This document shows positions 55,825 through 64,000 of a DNA stretch of 64,000 bases, piece after piece. Within the stretch, counting starts at the first letter, position 1; every line of letters starts with the position of its first letter. Both the position numbers and the translations under genes were made by a program. The notes beneath the pieces were generated by a model. It ran no database searches, was not told the origin of the DNA, and worked only from the letters and a program-made list of their open reading frames with translations. The stretch is from Calonectria ilicicola (lineage: Eukaryota > Ascomycota > Sordariomycetes > Hypocreales > Nectriaceae), in contig CP085826.1 in assembly GCA_020809705.1 (NCBI GenBank), forward strand, positions 7,006,001-7,070,000, in the 5' to 3' direction.

Positions 55825-57982
55825 ATGAACACTCCCCGTGTTCCAACTCCCCCCCATGGGGTCTCGGCTTCGTCGTCGTCTGAACGGGTCAATGGCCCTT
55901 CATATAGTGGACAGTCGTTTCCTTTCCCAAACCGCCCTAGCGGGCACACATCTCGAGACTCGGTAAATATTCCTTTTCTATGTTGCTATTGTTTCTTATA
56001 TTCCAGTTGGTAAAAAAAAGATATCCAGATCTGTTGCTAACGTCAATTTAGTCTGTAATCCGAGGTATCAATGGCAGCTTTGCGCCGGGGGCGCAGACAC
56101 CGCGCTCCGGATATACCCATGCGTCGTGGCTATCGCAAGGCGTCGACTCGAACCTATCCTTCACCTCTTCCATCCAACAAGAAGAAGCCAAGCTGCGATG
56201 GGATTCAGATGAGGAGCTCAAGAAAATGTCAAAGGAGGTGCTGCGTATCCAGAAATGGGCTTTGGTTAGTGGCCTAGCCATGGTCAACGCTGCCCTCATC
56301 TATGTCGGATACGTTTACAGTGCCCAGGCGCACTACTTCTTCCTGGTGTTGCTCAGTTCCAACACCATGCTTCAAGCCCTCATGTGTATCGCAATCTTCT
56401 GCCACTGGTTCATTACCCATGTCCTGCTGTTCTGGTGGAAACCCAAGGAGAATATCCCGGAACAGCCAGAGAGGATGGTGTTGCTGCTGCCCTGCTATAA
56501 CGAGACCCATGAGGAATTGACCCGCTCGCTCGATTCTTTGGTTGCGCAAAAGAACATTGACGACCACCCTAGGGTCATCTTCATCGTTGTCGACGGCAAT
56601 GTTCGTGGACCTGGTATGGAAAAGACGACACAGGGCTACCTCCTCGAGGACATTCTAGAGCCAGGCCCATCGCGAAACTTTGAAAACGGATACCGTGCTC
56701 GCGACGGTCTCTTCATGCCTGTCAAGACACAAACCGGTTTCTATAAGGGTATTCCCTACATCTTCGTCGGTAAGCGCTACAACCAGGGCAAGCGTGACAG
56801 CTTGTGCTTTGCTCGTTCGTTCCTGTATCACTTCCGACAGCGATCTGAGGGTATCGTTACCATGTTCAACAATGACCTCTTCGAGTACCTCGGCAACAAC
56901 TTCATTCAGGGCGGCGTGGACAATGTCGATTACCTGGTCGGCATGGATGCTGATACTGTCTTTGATGACTACTGCGTGTGGGAAATGCTCCGTGAGATTC
57001 GAAAGAACCCCAAGCTCGTCGGTGTCTGCGGTCACGTCTGTGTCGACTATGATGGCCACAACTGGGGCTATTGGTCGTTGTACCAGTCCGTTGAGTACTC
57101 CCAGACCCAGGGTCTCCGCCGCATGTTCCAGTCGCGTATTACCGGCAAGGTCAATTGTCTTCCAGGTTGTTGCCAGCTTATTCGTGTCGATGAGGCAACA
57201 TTCGGTGATGCCGTTCTTCGCCAGCGATTCGGCTACTGCCCCAAGCCCAACGACGTCATGACGCAGCACATCATGGGTAACTATTCCGAGGACAGTATCC
57301 ACGCGTCCATCATCTTCAGTCTGTTCCCCCAGAAGCAAACCGCCCAGGCCCTTCGCGCCAAGGCCTTTACCATCGTTCCCCAGGACTGGAAGGTGTTTTT
57401 GTCGCAGCGAAAGCGCTGGGCGCTCGGCAGTATTTCCAACGAATTCGTCATGATCTTCCGTCCCGGTATCATCCTTATCGAGCGTCTGCAGTCCATCATC
57501 GCATGCGTCACGTGGGCCATCACGCCCTTCATCATTGCGGCGTTCGTGCAGCTCATCATCGCCTTTGCAAAGAGAGGCAAGGAGCTAATGACCAACCCTC
57601 TTTTCCTGGGGCTGATCTGTGTTTTATTCTTCCGCTACGTGAGTATTAACCTTTCCTCCTATTTTTGTTTGGCCGTCCCACTAGAGTCTAGACTCAGCCG
57701 TAGCTGTGGGCCGGCCTCTGCCAAGGCGTTTTGTGGCTGACTGAGCTTGGCTAGGTTTATTCGTTCTGCATTGGTTTCTGGCTGCCACGCAACAACCTCG
57801 AGCGAATGCAGTACTTTGTTGGATTCTTCATGCACCTCTGTACCTCTCCGTTTATGAACATCATCATCCTGATCTACTCTCTCTTCCACTCCGACGACTT
57901 CAAGTGGGGAAAGACCCGCGAGGTCATCCGTGGCGACAACGAAAAGGACGGCGACGACGTCGGTGGCCGCGGTACGCATTAA
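55825..57982 (+). CDS. Membrane GT2 polysaccharide synthase, chitin/hyaluronan synthase-like
   Basis: Three exons (55825-55962, 56052-57638, 57755-57982) give 651 codons, 650 residues; the first exon adds a Ser/Pro-rich N-terminus missed if the ATG at 56226 is used. Two membrane segments lie at about 113-165, the GT2 core at about 185-505, and four or more segments follow. Core motifs: VVDGN (Asp227), the metal-binding GMDADT (Asp345, Asp347), QSVEY (401-405, chitin-synthase QxxEY), CLPGCCQLIRV, and QRKRW (498-502). The chitin-synthase EDRxL motif is altered to SEDSIH (Asp460). It is much shorter than class I-VII chitin synthases. The product could be chitin, a hyaluronan-like heteropolymer or another beta-glycan; a relative of the surface-growth GT2 of plant-pathogenic fungi is also possible. 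Neighbouring uronate and deacetylase genes favour a heteropolymer (inference). Confidence 0.88.
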
Positions 57983-60900
57983 GCCCACCCACAGCTTGTG
58001 GTGGCCTCTTACGCTTGGCCTTGGCTTGACCTTGGCGCATAATTTCTTTTGACTGTCTAATGTACGGCCTAATAGAGGGGCATGAGTCAGAAAAATTGAG
58101 GACTTTTATTTTTGGATATAAGCACGCATGGACTACTATTATTACTGATCATAACGTATTGTTAAATATTGAATTTTTGCGCGGCTATAGGCCGCTGTTG
58201 ACTCTCGTCGATAGAGAAATTTATGAGCGCAAAGGCGCATTTCGATTCTACAAGCTTGCCCAGCCCTAGTGCCCTACTCCCCTGGAGAGTTTTTTTTCAG
58301 CAGTTGGCGTTAGTTGGCGTCAGGCTGACCATGCAGCTGTGACCTCTCCACACTCCGCCCCCAGGCATCGAGCCACCTGGCATACATGGAGCCAAAACGA
58401 AAAAAACTGGTTTTCCCAATCACAGCGCAGCATCTTTGGAATTTGTTTGCATGGCGCTTCCTGCACATGAGTCTATTGAAAAACAGATGTTTCCACCCTT
58501 CCAGCTCAGGTTAAAACGGCTGTGTTAGCAGCTGCGACGGAGACACCAGTGCTCAATCAGAGCTACCCAGCGCGTTGGGCCTCCTTACCGCCAGATTGAT
58601 GGCAACGGCTTAGTGGACCCTTCCAAGCTTTTCTGGTGTCTCAATGACAGCTAATTGGACTATCAGCGCATAAGCTTAACAGCCCGTCAGCAGAGGCTTG
58701 GGCCGAGAATCCGAATCTGCCCACTGGTGACAAGCGCAATTTTCCAACAGCAACTCGCCAAGCCAATAACTTGCTGGCCAAGACAACAACAAAAAAGCAA
58801 CCAACAAATGCAGCAGCAAAGTGAGAATTTGGTGGCGTCATCGAGAGGGATGTCTCGAGACAGATCTTGGCACGTAATTTCGCGCAAGCCCTCAATGTTC
58901 AAACCTCCCCGTAGTTGAAAATGCCTCTTATGCCGCCGCACCAAAACAGCTATTGAAACACATTTGCCGCTCTTCCTTAGGTCTATAGGTACCAGATACC
59001 CTTCTCGGAAAAACCTCGATCAGCAAAGATGCGCAAACCGCGCCGCATGAACAGCAAAAGGGCACCAAGCAACGAGCACCCGTATGGATAACGATCGCCG
59101 TTCAATGATTCTCAAAAGAACACCGAATATGCACCTACAGGGCTGAACGACTTCCCAACAGCTAGGAGTTTACAAAGTTGTCATATTTACGACGTAATGT
59201 CACGTTGAACCCATGTTTTTGCCCTCTTCCAGAAGGTCTTGTCCGCGAATGCAGGTGGGGGGTCATCAGAATTTGACTATTCTACGAAGTGCCCACTCAT
59301 GCGGCAGTGCAAGAAATCTGTGACTGATGCCATTGCCAAGCATTGTGGTGGAAGCGGAGTCGAAAGCCAGGGCCCTCCCTCGTCCTTGTCGTGATGGAGA
59401 AGGATCGGCCAGGTCCAGTTTTTTCATCGTCGAAGCGCCTTTCGGTGTGGAAACAGTGAAAATCTCGAGATCGACATTCGTTAATATGTTCTGATACTTT
59501 TTGTTTTTCCTCAGTTGTTGAATTCATTGCCAGGGGTGCAATTTGAGTGCCTGTGCTTGGCACTGATGTCGTGAACGACTGATCATGTGAATTCAGGCCG
59601 CTGCGTGGCTCAGCCATGTCTCAAGCCTGGTTGCACTTTCAGAACCAGGCTAGTCATTAATCGCTTTGGCGCCCCATCATGCCCAACTAGGAAATGTCTA
59701 GCTTTACCATACCTTGATCTTCGAATTTGTGATGGAGTAGTTGGAGGTCATGAGCCAAATCTGCAATCGCCCATCTCAGATCCGATCAGTAGCGCTAAAA
59801 AAGCAATGACTTTTATCGTCCCGCGACGATAGCGGGGATGACGATGTCTGATCAAGCGGGCGATCAACATTTAGCGGCTTCCCGGGCCCATCGTCCAAGC
59901 TCCATCGCCAATTTGACTTCCTTAGCACCGTCTGTCAAGAATTGTTTCATGCCTTGAAACAAAATGGAAACGGGTAAACTTCCCGACACTAGAGAGATCC
60001 GGATGAACACGACCCCATCCATCTACCCCACTTTCGGTCCAAGAAGCCCATATCATGAAAAAGAGGCAAAAGTCCACATCTGCTTGTCTCCGAGGTTACT
60101 CATCCGGCAACATGTAAGAAGCCGTTTGAGTAACTGAGCTAAGCGATTATTGCACCGGCGTAACGTTCGCGTGCTAGGCACAAGCTGACATATGGCCTGA
60201 GCCCAGGGTTGCTGAGCTGACCGCAAAATGCCATGCCTTCGCACACACACGCCTCGCCTGAAGCTCTCTAGTCATGGCAGTAGTGGTTGCTTGACGTGGC
60301 AACGGAATCAACTTCTTTCGGCGCGTCCCAGGGATCACCTCCCAGAATCAAATATCACATCCCGGTAATCATCATCGATCCACGGCTAGATCTCACTAGG
60401 TTGTGCGCTGGCAATGCTACCGGATAATTTTCGTTTCCTACAATCCTGTGGCCAGTTCTCTCGGCTATGGCTTCTGTAACGGACCTGCTCCCGACCTTGT
60501 GGCAGCGGCACAGACATTCATCTGTGGCACAGAAAACATCTCACAACACCACCATGATAGCCTCACGGCGCACCTGACCACATGCACACCATCTGGGCTC
60601 CCCGCAATGCGACCAACCAGGAAAAGCCCCTCCTCTCAGCCCTGGCAGCCTAGCTTAGGCTGCAAACAATCCGCGTGCATTAGAAGCCATCGCCATTGGC
60701 TCCTTGTGCATGATGTTGGTGATGCTGACCTCTTACATTTGGCCCAGGCCACGGCCATTGGCCCCCAAGGGGGGCCTCGCAGGCCGCAGCGCCCCGAGCT
60801 AGCCCTATCGCTCCTTGGAATCGCGACGTTCGCATGCACACCAAGAGCAAAAACCAGTGTTATGGCCTCCCCGCATCGAAAAGTTGGACCGCCTCCATCC

Positions 60901-61160
60901 ACACTCTGCCTCTCAGAGTTACAATAGGCAGGGTATCAGATGACCATTTGGCGCACACAATGGCTGCCTCCCGCGACGGGCACGAGTGGGACGAGCCGCC
61001 CGCGCCGCAAACAGAGCGTTCACAAAAGGAAACACTCTCGCCGGGCCTAGATGCACGCCCACGTTTCTTCTTGCACATTCATGCCGACTACGTTGTATTT
61101 CGTCTACCTCATTAGCCGTCCTCAATCCCAGAAACGCTACCAGACAGACTCTCGACGAGC
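57983..61160. other. 3.2-kb gene-free stretch
   Basis: No domain-bearing frame. An AT-rich block at about 58080-58260 interrupts otherwise mixed sequence and encodes a 69-codon open frame with no family resemblance. The remainder shows no repeats worth listing; the last 300 bp are the probable promoter of the membrane protein gene. Confidence 0.45.
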
Positions 61161-61727
61161 ATGGGGACAGTTACAGATGAGCCGCTTCCCCACACCCTGG
61201 CGATTCGTCAAGACTTCCATGTCATCACACAAACCCTGTCGAGGGAACATACCACTTTCGTAACGCTGGTTACGCTAGGGGATACTGGCCCGACCGATTC
61301 TGCACAAACCACTACCACCGCCGCCGCGACAGATCATCATCAGGGCCCGGGGGGGCTTACCAATGCCCAGATTGGTGCCATAGTAGGCTCCGTCGTTGGG
61401 TTCTTCATCCTAGCCGTCCTCGTCGTCTGGTGCTGCTGCTGTCAGCCTCGACCACGCCCAGTGAGGCATAATGACCGACGCAGCTACTACAGTACTAGTA
61501 GCGCCGAGATCATTGAAGAATTCACTACCGAGCAGTGGCCACCAAAGAGACCTCGTCGGCGACCACCGACTGTTGTCGAGCAACACCCTACTGCTGGGAT
61601 GTGGCCGCCTAGACCGACACCGGCCGCCGAGCGCATACCCGGTGGTCCCAAGTTCCCTACGTACCGAGCCATTCCGATTCCAAATCCCCGTCGAACAAAT
61701 GTTCCACAATACCGTAGGGTTATTTGA
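61161..61727 (+). CDS. Single-pass membrane protein of unknown function
   Basis: 188 residues, one exon, start at ATG 61161. A 69-residue N-terminal part ends in a Thr-rich stretch and GGLTNAQ, followed by one membrane segment (IGAIVGSVVGFFILAVLVVW, about 71-90) capped by four consecutive Cys (91-94), likely palmitoylated. The cytosolic tail of about 95 residues is Pro/Arg-rich (KRPRRRPP, WPPRPTP, IPIPNPRRTNVPQYRR). The layout resembles small Mid2/Wsc-like or syndecan-like fungal membrane proteins; I do not recognise a named family. The first 25 residues lack a signal peptide, so the membrane segment probably serves as signal anchor. Its relation to the GT2 gene 3.2 kb upstream is unknown. 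Confidence 0.65.
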   Translation: MGTVTDEPLPHTLAIRQDFHVITQTLSREHTTFVTLVTLGDTGPTDSAQTTTTAAATDHHQGPGGLTNAQIGAIVGSVVGFFILAVLVVWCCCCQPRPRPVRHNDRRSYYSTSSAEIIEEFTTEQWPPKRPRRRPPTVVEQHPTAGMWPPRPTPAAERIPGGPKFPTYRAIPIPNPRRTNVPQYRRVI

Positions 61728-63876
61728 CCCTGGGGCTCGATGCGGGGTGGGTGTCTACATATCGAAAAATGCTGGTTTCTCTCGGACAGGGTTTCCCAGA
61801 GAGCAGCATCCAGACATCGGCCAGGGTAAAGTAACTGTACCACGTTGATGTTGTCGTCTCTTCAGTTTTATGGGACTGTTGGCTGCTAGTGCGAAGGAAT
61901 GGCTCCGTGAGCGCATTTGCGGCTGCAGACTGGCGAGTAACGGCTTACGCGGCCTCATAAACGGAAATCGCCGTTATGAAAGTCGATGCCCTGACGCATA
62001 ACTAACCTTCTTTAAATAATGAACGCTTATGAAATAATGAATTTAAGAAATGAAATGAATAGTATGAGATAGAGGCTTATTGGTGCTGATGGGAGAGGAT
62101 GATATTTTGATCGCTGAAGCTGGCTTAGGCGGAATGGGAGGCCGGTGCGGTGGTTGATGAAGGGCTGCAATCTTTTACCCATCACCATTTAATTTCCTAA
62201 AAGTTTTAATATATTTAACTCCTAATTTCTATCTTATCTCGAGCCTGGTTTCCAAAATCTGCTTCCCGGGAGATCTTCCATGCATCCTTAGTTCTCCATA
62301 GGTAGTTGATAAGGCATATGTTGCAATCGGATACGACTCTGAGATAGACTCATACCAAGAAAAAAAAGAAGATCCCAATAAAAGAACGAATTCTTTATGG
62401 CTGAGTATTATTTTCTAGTTCAAATATATATTTGTGCCGGTCTAATTCTTAGACTTCGCTGGGCGAATGCATCCGAAATGTTGTGGCATGGTGGTGGTGC
62501 GCTTGCACTTGCACTTGCACTTGATCAAAACTGAGGGGCTCAAACCATTTAGCTTAATGAATAAACGGTTCCAAGTTACAAGATTAAGTTAAGATTTAGC
62601 TTTCCGCGAAACAATCGTACTAGGTACGCGTAATACGAACCCATGCCATCACGACATAGATGGAAATGATCAGGGATGAATCAACCGACGTATATTCAAT
62701 CTCGAAAATATATGCATGGCCTTCAATATGCAAAAATTCTTTCTACTTTCACAAGTCTGTCAAGGTTATACGGAATCGGCCGTTGTAAACAATTCTTTCC
62801 AGGACATGGCCCTATATCGGTCTTTTCTCGAGTATTCAGGATTACTTCAACCAGCACAACATGATTTCAAGATAATTGCTACTACACCATGTCCTAATGT
62901 CCTAAAATACATCATATGCATGTCGGTCGTGCCCGCCTGCAAGAGCAACGGCCTGCAACCAACCACGGCTTTTCCCGAAAGCCACAACGTCACTCAGCAT
63001 CATCTAAAGGCCTAGGACTTCGCTCTTACGCAAGACATATTGATATAAGCACCCCTATTACTTAGTTAATCTGCATATTTTGCGAATATTCTGCATGATT
63101 CAATCTCTAGTAATGAGATTTGGGGATGTTAAAGAGAGCTGAAGCCACCATCTCGCCTCCGATGAGGCAATCGGACCACACCCTCTGTAAGCACGTAGGA
63201 CTTGGCAAGTAGATGGAATGTAGCATTTTGGTTTTGCGAAGGTGCAGAAAAATTCTCGGTGCCGCCCGAAATGCAACAGATTGTGTCGTACTTTCGTCAG
63301 CATAAAGCGATCTCGGCATTCTTCCCAAATTCTACCTACACAGGTGTGGTATTGTGGTATTCATTGCGACAGCTACCCTCTGTCAAGTAAGCATATTAGT
63401 CATTGCTAGTATAATAATCACAAAATATAGCCTCAAGCTGCTAAAATCCCTATTTCGGGCTAATCGTTGGAGAGTTCCTGTCCACACATTTGACAAGATA
63501 TGCGATTGATCAGATACGGCCGGAGAGGGGGTGGTTCTTAGAGAAGGAGATATCTCCCTTTTTTTTCCTTTCTTTTCTGTAATAGATAATATGGAGTTTT
63601 GCCAGCTTCATCTGTTCGTTATTTACCCTAGATTTCCCCCAAATACCAATCACATCAGGCATAAATACATTCAACATGGTGATCCCTCCCCATCACTTCC
63701 TCGGGTCTCGCCACCTAACCATCGATTTTGTAGCTTCATTATATTTACTATTCCTATCATCATCTTAATAACATTCTTTATAATGCTCGCTCATTCATGC
63801 GCTCGCATACTATAATGATCATATAGTGCGATCATTCAATCCCCTTGGAGTGGCGTATGTTTTTCTAGATCAGCTA
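61728..63876. other. 2.1-kb gene-poor AT-rich stretch
   Basis: Contains a short hairpin (TCATAA(A)CGG with CCGTTATGA, about 61957-61980) and four TTGCAC units near 62502-62523. A 99-codon ATG frame at 62716-63015 has no recognisable features and is not called. Confidence 0.45.
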
Positions 63877-64000
63877 TCATACAACGATCCTTCCGCTAGC
63901 AGCACAGCTATGCTCTTTTTCAGCAACTTCACGAATTTCTTGCCACTGTTCAAACCTTCGAGCCATGCCTCGCTTGCTCTTCGGGTTGACGGTGGTGGTG
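63877..64000 (-). CDS. C-terminal end of a gene cut by the window edge
   Basis: The minus strand is open from the window edge to a TGA at 63877-63879. The last 40 residues include NPKSKRGMARRFEQWQEI and EVAEKEHSCAASG, a basic amphipathic helix of coding-like composition. Only the tail is visible, so no family can be named. The call could be wrong. Confidence 0.35.
   Translation of the reverse strand, partial: TTTVNPKSKRGMARRFEQWQEIREVAEKEHSCAASGRIVV

Noticed and set aside
56655..57338. 227-codon minus-strand frame within the GT2 gene
   Set aside because: Antisense shadow caused by codon bias of the real exon.
58060..58269. AT-rich 69-codon frame vaguely recalling a retroelement RNase H segment
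   Set aside because: Only a short TDH-like string fits; no other retroelement domain, LTR or target duplication seen.
61957..61980. Short hairpin considered as a terminal inverted repeat of a transposon
   Set aside because: Arms are only 9-10 bp with a 6-nt loop and no second copy or transposase nearby.
1..64000. CRISPR arrays, prokaryotic operons, phage or prophage genes
   Set aside because: Spliceosomal introns throughout show eukaryotic DNA; no regularly spaced repeat array was seen.

Overview
This window is nuclear DNA of a filamentous ascomycete, most likely a Sordariomycete and probably in or near Hypocreales. The evidence is short spliceosomal introns (about 49-97 nt with GTRNGT donors and CTRAY branch sites), typical fungal families (OPT and sugar MFS transporters, AA7 oxidase, spore-type catalase, chitin deacetylase, NACHT_N-like ankyrin protein), long gene-free stretches, and a dispersed 5S rRNA gene of Sordariomycete type. 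The taxon is an inference from remembered family sequences; no search was run.

Layout. 0-9 kb: a tiny three-exon Cys-rich protein gene, an oligopeptide transporter, then a sugar-porter MFS gene divergently paired with a GH95 alpha-fucosidase-type hydrolase, together a small glycan-uptake unit. 9-24 kb: mostly gene-free, holding a PREG/PHO80-like cyclin (phosphate signalling) and a conserved fungal protein of unknown function with an unusual ATG-less open frame upstream. 24-37 kb: an ankyrin protein with a GC-AG intron, a TPP-dependent decarboxylase/synthase with a mitochondrial-like leader, a cytosolic-type AA7 FAD oxidase next to a large-subunit catalase, and a 5S rRNA gene. 37.7-44 kb: an MmgE/PrpD (cis-aconitate decarboxylase-like) gene, a carboxymuconate cyclase gene and a broken alpha/beta-hydrolase. 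Their non-coding DNA shares a TATCCGCGG element, including three tandem 13-bp copies before the PrpD-like gene.

44.9-58 kb: a nucleotide-sugar 6-dehydrogenase, a secreted chitin deacetylase with three CBM18 modules, and a membrane GT2 synthase related to chitin/hyaluronan synthases. No other confident gene lies between them. Together they supply an oxidised nucleotide sugar, a processive beta-glycan synthase and an N-deacetylase. This is the best candidate here for an undescribed system: synthesis of a uronic-acid-containing, partly deacetylated amino-sugar polymer.

58-64 kb: a single-pass membrane protein, gene-poor DNA and the tail of one gene cut by the right edge. Exon structures were derived by hand from splice signals and frame continuity; every multi-exon model given sums to a whole number of codons.
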